A stretch of 12,186 nt of DNA. It comes from Coriobacteriaceae bacterium. GTDB lineage: Bacteria; Actinomycetota; Coriobacteriia; Coriobacteriales; Eggerthellaceae. The DNA lies in NCBI GenBank assembly GCA_015062635.1, contig SUUF01000060.1:1-12186 (forward strand), written 5' to 3'. Shown in pieces: positions 1 through 6,485 of the stretch. The translations under genes were made by a program, and so were the position numbers. The stretch's first letter is position 1; the number at the start of each line of letters is the position of its first letter. The notes under the pieces were generated by a model. It was not told the origin of the DNA and did not search any database. It saw only the letters and a program-made list of their open reading frames with translations.

Positions 1-9
1 ATCCTCTTT

Positions 10-837
10 CTAGGAAAGGAAGTCCTCGTTCGGCTCCAATCCGTAGCTCGCGCAAATCGTGCGCAGGTTATCGTCCGAAAGCAAGTTGGCCGCTTCCTCG
101 CCGCCGCGCATGGCCCGCGCCATGATGTAAATGTAGGCCGCTTTCTCGAGCGTGTCGATGAGCCCGAAGGTGTCATCGAAGGTCTGGCTGCAGGCTATCA
201 CGCCATGTCCCGCCCATGCGACCGCGCGGAAACTCTCCATGAGCGCGGCGGTCTTCTCGGCAAGCTCATTGCTCGCCGGTTGCGTGAACGGCAGCAGCCC
301 CACGCCTTCCGGCGCGGCGATGATGCACTCGCTCGTGCTCTTCCACAGCACGCGCGACAACACGCGGGAATCCAGCACGAAAGCGGTGGTGAGCGCGGTG
401 ATGTTCGGCGTGTGCGCATGGTACACCACCCGATCGTCCCCGTCGGAAAGCTTCGAGCACACCTCATGGATGAGCAGGTGCGTCTCGAACTCGCTCGTCG
501 GGCGGCCCGAATCGTCGAAGCCCCACACCACGCGATATGCGTTGCCGGCCGCGTTCATCTCGACGATGCCGATGTTGTCGGAAAGATCGACTTCCACCTT
601 GCGCATGTACTTGCCGGCACCGGTGACGATGAAGAGCTCGCCTCCCACGCCGGGCGCCTCGACGCCCACGGAAATCCAGGGCGTGCGCACGGAAAGGTAC
701 GGCTTGCACACGGCGATATCCTCGCCGTCCATGCGATACGAAAGGTTGCCGCCGTTCGCCTCGTGCCAGCCCTTCTGCCAACCGTCGCTGCAAACCCGCA
801 TGAAACGCCTGATGCAATTCGCCTGCTCGATGCTCAT
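10..837 (-). CDS. rhaD: Rhamnulose-1-phosphate aldolase (class II, zinc-dependent)
   Basis: This 275-residue cytoplasmic enzyme should cleave L-rhamnulose 1-phosphate to dihydroxyacetone phosphate and L-lactaldehyde, the last step of L-rhamnose breakdown. The length matches E. coli RhaD (274 residues). Zinc ligands are visible as the HAH pair H140/H142 and H211 in WAGHGV. The catalytic acid falls at E116 in SEFETH, and E170 and N28 (ANGGNLS) also align. All these sit one position before the known E. coli residues (N29, E117, H141, H143, E171, H212), which separates it from fuculose or ribulose phosphate aldolases. The ATG at 837 is preferred because GAGGG lies just upstream. An ATG at 861 would add eight residues but lacks a good ribosome site and would leave only about 12 nt of leader behind the promoter. 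The reading frame stays open far upstream, antisense to yqeY, which is not coding. Other rhamnose genes, if present, lie outside the window to the left. Confidence 0.93.
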   Translation of the reverse strand: MSIEQANCIRRFMRVCSDGWQKGWHEANGGNLSYRMDGEDIAVCKPYLSVRTPWISVGVEAPGVGGELFIVTGAGKYMRKVEVDLSDNIGIVEMNAAGNAYRVVWGFDDSGRPTSEFETHLLIHEVCSKLSDGDDRVVYHAHTPNITALTTAFVLDSRVLSRVLWKSTSECIIAAPEGVGLLPFTQPASNELAEKTAALMESFRAVAWAGHGVIACSQTFDDTFGLIDTLEKAAYIYIMARAMRGGEEAANLLSDDNLRTICASYGLEPNEDFLS

Positions 838-879
838 ATCGCCCTCGCTTCCCGAAGCCATCACCACTTGTCTGCACTC

Positions 880-909
880 ATTATAGCCTCCCGCGCCCCA
901 TCGCCCCAA
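880..909 (-). promoter_or_regulatory. Predicted sigma-70-type promoter of rhaD
   Basis: On the minus strand a perfect TATAAT (880-885) lies 18 bp from TTGGGG (904-909), which matches half of the -35 consensus. Transcription would start near 873 and give a 36-nt leader to the ATG at 837. An imperfect inverted repeat, GTGCGCGCC at 927-935 with GGCGCGGCAC at 951-960, lies just upstream and could be an operator or only GC-rich noise. Confidence 0.6.
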
Positions 910-996
910 ACCGTCTGCCGCTTGTCGTGCGCGCCTGGCAGCTTGGAATGGGCGCGGCACGGGACATGAACGCACACCAGCCTCGCCGCCTTGCGC

Positions 997-1022
997 TATA
1001 CTTGCGCGGTTGAAGAAAGGAG
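997..1022 (+). promoter_or_regulatory. Predicted -10 element and ribosome binding site of yqeY
   Basis: TATACT at 997-1002 is a good -10 hexamer, but no clear -35 is seen at the right distance. The predicted start near 1009 gives a leader of about 19 nt. AAAGGAG at 1016-1022 stands 5 nt before the ATG at 1028 and fixes that start in preference to the in-frame TTG at 1010. Confidence 0.5.
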
Positions 1023-1027
1023 CGCGT

Positions 1028-1471
1028 ATGACGTACGACGAGCTGAAAGAGCAGATTAAGGCAGCCATGAAGGCGAAGGACAAGGTGCGCCTGTCGATCT
1101 TGCGCCAGGTGCATGGCGAAATCAAGAACATCGAGGTGAACGAGCGCCGCGAGATCACCGACGCCGACGTGGACGCCATGATCAAGCGCCTCATCAAACA
1201 GACGGGCGAAACCCTGGAGGGCAGCATCAAGGCCGCGAACGACGACGAGCGCACCGAGACGCTGCGCCAGCAGGTTGCCATCTTGGAAGAGCTGCTTCCC
1301 GAGCAGCTTTCCGGCGAGGCGCTGGAAGCCCTGGTCGAGAAGACCATCGCCGAACTGGGTGCCGAAACCAAGCGCGACATGGGACGCGTGATGAAGGCCC
1401 TCACGGCCGCAACCGGCGGCAACATGGACAAGGCCGCCGCAGCCAAGCTGGTCGGCTCGAAACTCGCATAG
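1028..1471 (+). CDS. yqeY: GatB/YqeY domain protein
   Basis: This is a 147-residue, highly charged, mostly helical cytoplasmic protein of the YqeY family. The family resembles the C-terminal tRNA-binding region of GatB, a subunit of the glutamyl/aspartyl-tRNA amidotransferase, and stand-alone members have no settled function. Family features seen here are the N-terminal run from MTYDELKEQIKAAMKAKDK, the LRQVHGEIKN segment near residues 25-34, ILEELLPEQLS in the middle, and the end GRVMKALTAATGGNMDKA. The length is normal (about 148 in Bacillus). The start is fixed by AAAGGAG five bases upstream. It is a single-gene unit, divergent from rhaD and closed by a strong hairpin after the stop codon. 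Family assignment is firm; the biological role, probably connected with tRNA or translation, is inference. Confidence 0.92.
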   Translation: MTYDELKEQIKAAMKAKDKVRLSILRQVHGEIKNIEVNERREITDADVDAMIKRLIKQTGETLEGSIKAANDDERTETLRQQVAILEELLPEQLSGEALEALVEKTIAELGAETKRDMGRVMKALTAATGGNMDKAAAAKLVGSKLA

Positions 1472-1499
1472 GCAACGGCCATCCGATAGCCAATACGAC

Positions 1500-1536
1500 A
1501 ATGGGCTGGGAGATTCGCTCCCAGCCCATTCGTTTT
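1500..1536 (+). terminator. Intrinsic terminator after yqeY, possibly bidirectional
   Basis: A perfect 13-bp stem (1500-1512 with 1518-1530) has an ATTCG loop and is followed on the plus strand by CGTTTT. It lies 29 bp past the yqeY stop and 24 bp past the stop of the convergent peptidase gene. It could therefore stop both transcripts, although the minus-strand tail is less U-rich. Confidence 0.85.
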
Positions 1537-1554
1537 ACCTGGACAGACGCCAGC

Positions 1555-3771
1555 CTACTTGACGACCACCTTCAGCGTGACGGTCTTCGCCTTAGCGGCC
1601 TTGTAATTGTCGTCAGCCGCCGCACGCAACTTCACCTTCACCTTGTAGGCGCCCTTCTTCAAGCCCGCCTTCAACGCAACATCGCCGGTCTTGGTATTCA
1701 CGGAAATGCGCGAACGGCCATCTTTGTTTATGCGGGTATAGCTCACGGCGGTCTTCGCCGACACGCCCGCGAGCCTCTTCAGCGAGACCCGCTTCGTCTT
1801 CGCAAGCTTCTTCTCGCCCTTCTTGAGCTTGACGGTCTTCTTCGCGTTCTTCGCCTTGATGGCCTGGGCAGCCTTTTTGATCTTGAACGTCTTCTCGACC
1901 GAATCGGTGAACCGGCCGGTGCCCTTCACCGTGACCGTGGCCGTTCCCGCATCGACGTTATCGGCATACGAGACGGTGTAGTCCTTCTTCAGCTCGAGCG
2001 TCGTGCCACCGAGTTTCACGGTGGGCTTGGGCTTCTGGGCCTTGCCGGTGTAGGTCACGTTCTTCACCGACACCGTCGCGTCGGCGATCGAGGCAGGCAA
2101 GATCTCGAAGGTGCGACTCACCGCGCCCGAATAGTCGCCCGCACCCGCGATTGTCACCGTCGCCGTGCCCGGCTCGACGTTGTCCTTGAACGACACCGTG
2201 TAATCGGCGCCCTCTTCCAAGAAGGGGATGGCCACTTCGGGCTCGATGGCGCTGCCCGTTTCCACGAAGGTCTCGTCGGGCCAGGTGGCCGTGCCCTCGT
2301 AGAAAGCGATGTCATACATGCTCGTGCCTTGATCCGACTGCGGAACATACGGGACGTTCGCCTTGGTGAGGGTCTGCAGCCACGTGTTGCGATTGCCACG
2401 GACCATGTCGAGCGTGTTCACGACGACGCCCTTCACCTGCGTGGCGCCATAGCCCCCGTCGAACAGGTCTCCCACCGAACCGACGGCGCTGATGACATAG
2501 AGCTTGCCATCCTCCTGGCCCAGGTACAACATCTCGTGCCCGCCCCAGAACAGCACCGTGCCGAGCGGCATCTGGGCAATGGCGGCCGCCTTATGCGCAT
2601 CGTCCATATCCTCGAGGTCGTATTGGCGCACGGGAAGGTTCATCTGCCAGGTGGTGTTGCGTGCAAGCTCGAGTCCGAAGCACTTGTAGACATCGCGCAC
2701 ATAGCCCGAACAGTCATCTGCCTCGAGCATGCCGCCCCATCCGTACATCTGGCCGAGCGCGTTGAAGGCCACTTTCGAGATGTTTTCCGACGTCAGCGGC
2801 AAAAAGCCCTCGCTCACCTTCTCGGACTCCGCGATGAGCGCGAGTTCCCGGGAATAGTTGCCGTCATCGTCGCGCACCGGAAGGTAGCACACGTGATTGT
2901 TGTAGATGGAACGCGTGCCCACGAGCTCGCGGGCATCCTCCTTGTCGACGCGCTGCAGCACCGTGCCCATATAGAGCAAGCGGTTCGCGGTGTTCTTGGT
3001 CACGCGCGACTGCTCGGTGCGCACCTTGTAACCGGTCACCACGAGCTCCTCGCCTTCGGGAATGTCCCACGCCTCGAGCCATTCGTCGCGGTCCTTGCAA
3101 ATGGCCACATCCTCCGTCGGAACCCACGACACCTGCAGGCACGACGAAATGCACAGCAGGAACTTGCCGTCCACCGAAGCCGCGCGCACGAGCAGCGGTT
3201 CGTTTACGCGAAGCATCGACAGGTACAGGTTGTCATCATCGGCGTCGCCGGGCGTCTCGCCCATCATGCGATCGGTGGGAAGGTTGCGCATCGTCGTATG
3301 CGTGGTCACGATGGCATACCCGCTTGCAATCTGCGGCGTCGAGCCATCCGTGGGGCAGTTGGCCGCAATCTCCGCAGCCTCTTCCTCGGTAAGGGCGTTG
3401 CCCTCGACGTCTTCGGCGCCAACGCTCAGGAAGTAGGCCAGGTCGCCCTCGACGCCACCCTTCAGCCGCTGCTGTTCCTCTTTCGTGTAGAAGCGCTCGG
3501 CGGCATCCTTCAGGGGCTGCAGCATCGTGCCATCGGCATCGATGCCATCTTGGTTCAGCTGGTCAATCGTGCTTCTGTCGGCGAGCACGGCATCGGCATC
3601 GGGCTGCTTATCGCTCCAATACGAGGCCTTGGTCATTTCCTTGCTCACATCGGGCATGCGCACGACGGCCGACGCCGTCTGCGCCGCGGCGAGCACGAGG
3701 GCCGCCAGCATCATGCAGGCAAAGGCCAGAGCCCAGGGGCGTGACATCTTCAACTTGCGGATTTGCGACAT
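1555..3771 (-). CDS. Exported SH3/NlpC-P60 (C40) cell-wall peptidase with Ig-like repeats
   Basis: This is a 738-residue secreted protein. Residues 1-35 form a signal peptide, with a hydrophobic run at 13-30 and cleavage after TASA. Residues 40-140 resemble the N-terminal stabilising region of SH3-containing NlpC/P60 enzymes, and 145-300 look like two SH3b domains (MRNLPTD, SWVPTED). Residues 330-460 form the NlpC/P60 fold, with C354 in DDCSGY and H412 in GGHEMLYLG. Family members cut the gamma-D-glutamyl-diamino acid bond of peptidoglycan stem peptides. The third catalytic position, often His, appears to be S428. Two Ig-like repeats follow (484-560 and 561-633), then a lysine-rich segment of about 100 residues. 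No sortase motif or C-terminal membrane helix is present. The ATG at 3771 is chosen because GGAAG stands 6 nt before it; an ATG at 3777 would add two residues. It is a monocistronic gene with its own promoter. Substrate is inferred. Confidence 0.85.
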   Translation of the reverse strand: MSQIRKLKMSRPWALAFACMMLAALVLAAAQTASAVVRMPDVSKEMTKASYWSDKQPDADAVLADRSTIDQLNQDGIDADGTMLQPLKDAAERFYTKEEQQRLKGGVEGDLAYFLSVGAEDVEGNALTEEEAAEIAANCPTDGSTPQIASGYAIVTTHTTMRNLPTDRMMGETPGDADDDNLYLSMLRVNEPLLVRAASVDGKFLLCISSCLQVSWVPTEDVAICKDRDEWLEAWDIPEGEELVVTGYKVRTEQSRVTKNTANRLLYMGTVLQRVDKEDARELVGTRSIYNNHVCYLPVRDDDGNYSRELALIAESEKVSEGFLPLTSENISKVAFNALGQMYGWGGMLEADDCSGYVRDVYKCFGLELARNTTWQMNLPVRQYDLEDMDDAHKAAAIAQMPLGTVLFWGGHEMLYLGQEDGKLYVISAVGSVGDLFDGGYGATQVKGVVVNTLDMVRGNRNTWLQTLTKANVPYVPQSDQGTSMYDIAFYEGTATWPDETFVETGSAIEPEVAIPFLEEGADYTVSFKDNVEPGTATVTIAGAGDYSGAVSRTFEILPASIADATVSVKNVTYTGKAQKPKPTVKLGGTTLELKKDYTVSYADNVDAGTATVTVKGTGRFTDSVEKTFKIKKAAQAIKAKNAKKTVKLKKGEKKLAKTKRVSLKRLAGVSAKTAVSYTRINKDGRSRISVNTKTGDVALKAGLKKGAYKVKVKLRAAADDNYKAAKAKTVTLKVVVK
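1873..2322 (-). repeat. Two tandem Ig-like repeats within the NlpC/P60 protein
   Basis: Residues 484-560 and 561-633 of the peptidase are diverged copies of one unit. Both contain DYTVS, then DNV.(P/A)GTATVT and G.G.(Y/F), and end in TF.I. The second copy opens with VTYTGKAQKP, while the first has lost that opening. Such repeats are common in surface proteins of gut Coriobacteriia and Clostridia, where they act as spacers or adhesive modules. The DNA itself is not a recent duplication. Confidence 0.75.
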
Positions 3772-3813
3772 ATGCATCTTCCGTTCCCATCGTCCAAACC
3801 ATAAAAACGATTG

Positions 3814-3822
3814 ATTTTAGCA
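3814..3822 (-). promoter_or_regulatory. Predicted extended -10 promoter of the NlpC/P60 gene
   Basis: The minus strand reads TGCTAAAAT, a TGn-extended -10. The -35 region is weak (CAGTTT at a 17-bp spacing). Transcription would start near 3807, about 36 nt before the ATG at 3771. Confidence 0.5.
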
Positions 3823-3880
3823 TATGGGCCGCCTCCAAACTGCCGCTCGAGGCATGACGAAATAGTGCGCAAATATGGCG

Positions 3881-3905
3881 AAAGCCGCCCTTTTGGGGCG
3901 GCTTT
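3881..3905 (-). terminator. Intrinsic terminator of the rplJ-rplL operon
   Basis: A perfect 10-bp stem (3881-3890 with 3896-3905) closes a 5-nt loop, 27 bp past the rplL stop. Read on the minus strand it ends in CTTT and then CGCCATATTT, so the U-tract is short but the stem is strong. It separates rplL from the downstream peptidase gene, so there is no rpoB next to rplL here. Confidence 0.8.
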
Positions 3906-3932
3906 CTATCGCAAATTGCCTGTTGGGCGAAT

Positions 3933-4307
3933 TTACTTCAGGGTGATGGCGGCGCCAGCCTCCTCGAGCTGAGCCTTGACCTCCTCGGCGCGCTCCTTGT
4001 TGACACCCTCGACGACCGGGCACGGAGCACCCTCGACCAGAGCCTTGGCCTCCTTCAGGCCGAGGTCGGTGATGGCGCGGACGACCTTGATGACGCCGAT
4101 CTTGTTGTCGCCGAAGCCCTCGAGGATAACGTCGAACTCGGTCTTCTCCTCGGCAGCAGCAGCCTCGCCAGCCGGAGCAGCGGCAACGGCGACCGGAGCG
4201 GCGGCGGACACGCCGAAGGTCTCCTCGATCATGCTCACGAGCTCGGAAGCCTCGAGCAGGGACATCTCTTTCAGGGCCTCAATGATTTCTTCCTTGGTCA
4301 CAGCCAT
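3933..4307 (-). CDS. rplL: 50S ribosomal protein bL12 (L7/L12)
   Basis: This 124-residue stalk protein binds L10 as dimers and recruits translation GTPases to the ribosome. The N-terminal dimerisation helices occupy about residues 1-33 (TKEEIIEALKEMSLLEASELV). An Ala/Pro-rich hinge runs from about 34 to 53. The C-terminal domain starts at EKTEFDVIL and carries the factor-binding helix residues IKVVRAITDLGLKEAKALVEG. Length and layout are normal. Residue 96 is Cys in GAPCPV, where many bacteria have Lys or Thr. The ATG at 4307 is preceded by GAAAGGAAG. It is the second gene of a two-gene operon, 81 bp after rplJ, a gap that contains two hairpins. Identification is secure. Confidence 0.98.
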   Translation of the reverse strand: MAVTKEEIIEALKEMSLLEASELVSMIEETFGVSAAAPVAVAAAPAGEAAAAEEKTEFDVILEGFGDNKIGVIKVVRAITDLGLKEAKALVEGAPCPVVEGVNKERAEEVKAQLEEAGAAITLK

Positions 4308-4328
4308 GGTGATCTTCCTTTCGTTTGC

Positions 4329-4378
4329 GGCCGCATCATGCGGCCAATGCTCTTTTCCAATTACGCGGCTCGCGCCGC
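4329..4378 (-). promoter_or_regulatory. Two hairpins between rplJ and rplL
   Basis: On the minus strand the first hairpin (4365-4378) is a GCGGC/GCCGC stem with a GCGA tetraloop, starting 10 bp after the rplJ stop. The second (4329-4345) is an 8-bp inverted repeat, GGCCGCAT/ATGCGGCC, with one base between the arms. It would fold with a small loop about 20 nt before the rplL start. Neither has a U-tract. They could protect or process the mRNA or tune rplL translation, since L12 is needed in excess over L10; that role is inference. Confidence 0.6.
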
Positions 4379-4388
4379 AGGTGCTGCC

Positions 4389-4910
4389 TTAGGCAGCGTC
4401 TTTTTGCTCGGCAACCTGCTTGATGCACTGAGCAAGGCCAGACGGAACACCGTTGATGGTGACAGCCAGGCCGCGGGCCACGCCGGAAATGGCACCGGCG
4501 ATTTGGGCGAGCAGCTGCTCGCGGGACGGCAGGGACGCGATGGCCTCCACCTGTGCCGCATCGTACTGCTGGCCATCCATGATGCCGCCCTTGAGAACCA
4601 GGTTCTGATTCTCCTTGGCGAACTCCTTCACCGCCTTGGCGGCAGCAGCCGCGTCGTTGCCGGCGAACACGAATGCGCTCGGGCCCTGGAGGATATCCTC
4701 CATGGTGGGGAGCTCCTGCTCGGCCAGAGCGATCTTCATGAGGGTGTTCTTGTACACCGTCAGATGAGCGCCAGCCTCGCGGATGCTGCGGCGCAGCTGC
4801 TGGGCCTCCTTCACGGTAAGACCGCGATAGTCGACCACCCACACAGCGGACGCGGCAGCGACATCTTCCTTGATCTTTGCCAAAGTCTCGATATTCTGCG
4901 CGTTGGGCAT
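4389..4910 (-). CDS. rplJ: 50S ribosomal protein uL10
   Basis: This 173-residue protein forms the base of the ribosomal stalk. It binds 23S rRNA through its N-terminal domain and L12 dimers through its C-terminal helix. Visible family marks are DYRGLTV at 27-33, KNTLMKIA near 54-61, GPSAFVF near 77-83, and LPSREQLLAQIAG at 127-139, before the L12-binding tail. Length is close to E. coli L10 (165). The ATG at 4910 is preceded by AGGAGG (4920-4925) at 9 nt. The open frame continues upstream to 5036, but that part is the RNA leader. L10, or its complex with L12, usually represses its own operon by binding the leader, and a suitable leader is present here. The usual neighbours rplKA and rpoBC are absent from this locus. 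Confidence 0.98.
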   Translation of the reverse strand: MPNAQNIETLAKIKEDVAAASAVWVVDYRGLTVKEAQQLRRSIREAGAHLTVYKNTLMKIALAEQELPTMEDILQGPSAFVFAGNDAAAAAKAVKEFAKENQNLVLKGGIMDGQQYDAAQVEAIASLPSREQLLAQIAGAISGVARGLAVTINGVPSGLAQCIKQVAEQKDAA

Positions 4911-5128
4911 ATTCTTGCACCTCCTTTTCCTCAAACTCCGGTTCCGCCCCATTGCGGGTGGATCGCAGCTGGGAAAAGCAACGACCCCTGAGCGTTTGAC
5001 AGCAGGGGTCGTAGTATTCGATGAATCCATGACCACCTCGGCGGGCCGCTTGCGCGTTTGAACCTTTCGGTACCGGCTGTCTTTGGCAGCGGAACTATTC
5101 CGTTGTTGTGTGCCATGTAAAACACAGC
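4911..5128 (-). promoter_or_regulatory. Ribosomal protein L10 leader (autoregulatory 5' region of rplJ)
   Basis: The predicted transcript has about 218 nt before the rplJ ATG. It contains a CTGCCAAAGACAGCCGG segment (complement around 5075-5091) that can fold as a short GCTG/CAGC stem. Next is an ACC-GAAA-GGT hairpin (5062-5071), and then an attenuator-like hairpin. This layout, a protein-binding region followed by a terminator-like stem, fits the known L10 leader class, in which L10 or L10-L12 binding lowers operon expression. I recognise the arrangement rather than a full consensus match. Confidence 0.7.
4974..5012 (-). terminator. Attenuator-like hairpin in the rplJ leader
   Basis: A perfect 10-bp stem (5003-5012 with 4981-4990) and a 12-nt loop are followed on the minus strand by TGCTTTT (U run at 4974-4977). 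It lies about 63 nt before the rplJ start. It would end transcription early unless an alternative fold forms. The loop side carries GCTGTC, which can pair with the upstream GACAGC. Confidence 0.7.
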
Positions 5129-5134
5129 CCTAGC

Positions 5135-5163
5135 ATTATCAGGCTTCCCCCACACCCGGTCAA
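5135..5163 (-). promoter_or_regulatory. Strong sigma-70-type promoter of rplJ-rplL
   Basis: On the minus strand TTGACC (5158-5163) and GATAAT (5135-5140) are separated by exactly 17 bp, each one base from consensus. This is the best promoter in the window and fits a highly expressed ribosomal operon. Transcription should start near 5128. Confidence 0.8.
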
Positions 5164-5330
5164 GCGTTTCACGGAGTCTGCAAATTACGGCGGTGAACCG
5201 GGGCGATGCTCGATGAGCTTGGACACGCGGTGAAGCCATGATGGTCTTTCCGCCAATCACGGTTCGAATGCGATATCCTGAATGGGAACAAATCACCGCA
5301 AGCATATATCCATCACGCTCGAGGGAAAGA

Positions 5331-6398
5331 GTGGTCTCTATGATTGCGGTCAAATCGATTCTGCGCACAGCATCAAACACCCTGACAACCGGCATAACGG
5401 TTGCGACAATCGCATGCCTGCTCATCACGGAACAGACATGCGCCCTCGATTCCGATGACGCCCCTTCCGACGCCGCCACCATCATGGAGCGCATCGATGC
5501 CTGCCAAACCGCGATAAACGAAGTCAACCATGATATCGAGCAGGCGCAGGCAAACTACCAGAAATCGATGGAAGCCGCGGCGCAAGCCCAAGATGAGGTC
5601 GACGAGCAGGAAGCCCGCATCGATGAGATTACCGAATTGCTCGGGAATCTGAGCGTGAGCCTGTACAAAGAGGGCCGATCGGAAAACCCCTTGCTCGAGA
5701 TAATTACCGCCCGCGACTTTGCCGAGCTTGACCGCGCGATTGAGTCGATGGAGTCGATCGCCGATGAGGAGGTTGCGCTCGTGCGAGAGGCGAAGGACGC
5801 CCGGATGCAGCTGGAGCAAGCACGGAAGGCCCATGCCGCCCGCGCCGCGCAAGCCCAGCGCGATGAGCGTGCGGCGCAAGAAGCGCGATCGAGGGCGGAG
5901 CGGCTCCACGACGATCTCGTGGCGCAAGCGGCGAAGATCACCGCAAGCATCGCCGACGCCGAAGCGCGCCGGTCGGCCGCCGAGGCAGTCGCCGAAGCCG
6001 CCTTCGACGGCGAGACGCCATTGAAAAGCCCCTGTCCGAATGCAAGTGTGTCGAGCGGCTTCGGATTCCGCGATTTCGACCATTCGTTCCACCAGGGCCT
6101 CGACCTGGCCGCGCCCGCAGGCACGCCATACCACGCGGCGGCTCCCGGCACCGTCATCTATGCCACAAACGATGGGGGCTACAACGGCGGCGCCGGCAAC
6201 TGGGTGGTCATCGCGCACGGAAACGGAATCGTCACCAAGTACATGCACTCCCTGCGCACCCTCGTGCAGGTCGGTGATATCGTCAGGCAGGGGCAGCATA
6301 TCGGCGACGTCGGTGAAACCGGCGCCGCCTTCGGAGCACATCTGCATTTCCAGGTGGAGGTAAACGGCACGCCCGTAGATCCCGAACCGCTCATCTAG
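5331..6398 (+). CDS. Exported coiled-coil M23 (LytM-type) metallopeptidase
   Basis: This 355-residue protein should act outside the membrane on peptidoglycan cross-bridges or stem peptides, or activate another hydrolase. Residues 1-38 form a signal peptide with a hydrophobic core at about 21-33 and likely cleavage after TCA. Residues 50-225 are an Ala/Glu/Gln/Arg-rich coiled coil, as in EnvC- and PcsB-like proteins. Residues 233-355 form the M23 domain. All LytM active-site positions are present: H254 and D258 (HQGLD), H306 (YMHS), and H337 with H339 (HLH). It is therefore probably catalytic, unlike EnvC itself. The GTG at 5331 is preferred because GAGGG stands 5 nt upstream; the ATG at 5340 would give 352 residues and remains possible. 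No convincing promoter was found between it and the divergent rplJ promoter. It ends at a shared terminator. Confidence 0.88.
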   Translation: MVSMIAVKSILRTASNTLTTGITVATIACLLITEQTCALDSDDAPSDAATIMERIDACQTAINEVNHDIEQAQANYQKSMEAAAQAQDEVDEQEARIDEITELLGNLSVSLYKEGRSENPLLEIITARDFAELDRAIESMESIADEEVALVREAKDARMQLEQARKAHAARAAQAQRDERAAQEARSRAERLHDDLVAQAAKITASIADAEARRSAAEAVAEAAFDGETPLKSPCPNASVSSGFGFRDFDHSFHQGLDLAAPAGTPYHAAAPGTVIYATNDGGYNGGAGNWVVIAHGNGIVTKYMHSLRTLVQVGDIVRQGQHIGDVGETGAAFGAHLHFQVEVNGTPVDPEPLI

Positions 6399-6431
6399 CG
6401 CACCGCCCGCGTAATCGCCGCCAGAAGACAA

Positions 6432-6457
6432 AACGGCTCCCGCATGCGGGAGCCGTT
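6432..6457. terminator. Bidirectional terminator between the M23 gene and the membrane-protein gene
   Basis: This is a perfect 26-bp palindrome, an 11-bp stem with a CATG loop. On the minus strand it is followed by TTGTCTT, continuing the stem's own TT into a run of four, which serves the membrane-protein gene ending at 6486. On the plus strand it follows the M23 stop by 33 bp with a poorer tail. Confidence 0.85.
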
Positions 6458-6485
6458 ATCGTGCGAATCGTTTGGCCGCCAGCCG

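Noticed and set aside
152..969. Two long plus-strand open frames opposite rhaD (152-886 and 205-969)
   Set aside because: Neither has a family-like sequence, and rhaD on the other strand aligns at every active-site position.
838..1482. A 215-codon upstream extension of rhaD
   Set aside because: It runs antisense through yqeY and over the predicted rhaD promoter, and RhaD is already full length from 837.
1501..3744. A 747-codon plus-strand open frame opposite the NlpC/P60 gene
   Set aside because: It is an antisense shadow of a GC-rich gene: rich in His, Arg, Leu and Val with no domain, signal peptide or ribosome site, while the minus strand encodes a clear signal peptide and catalytic motifs.
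4911..5036. An N-terminal extension of L10 starting at 5036
   Set aside because: L10 begins with the usual MPNAQNIETL-type N terminus at 4910 behind AGGAGG; the extension is the leader RNA with the attenuator hairpin.
5238..5330. An earlier ATG start (5238) for the M23 peptidase
   Set aside because: It would place over 30 mostly polar residues before the signal peptide and lacks a ribosome site; GTG 5331 or ATG 5340 leaves a normal signal peptide.
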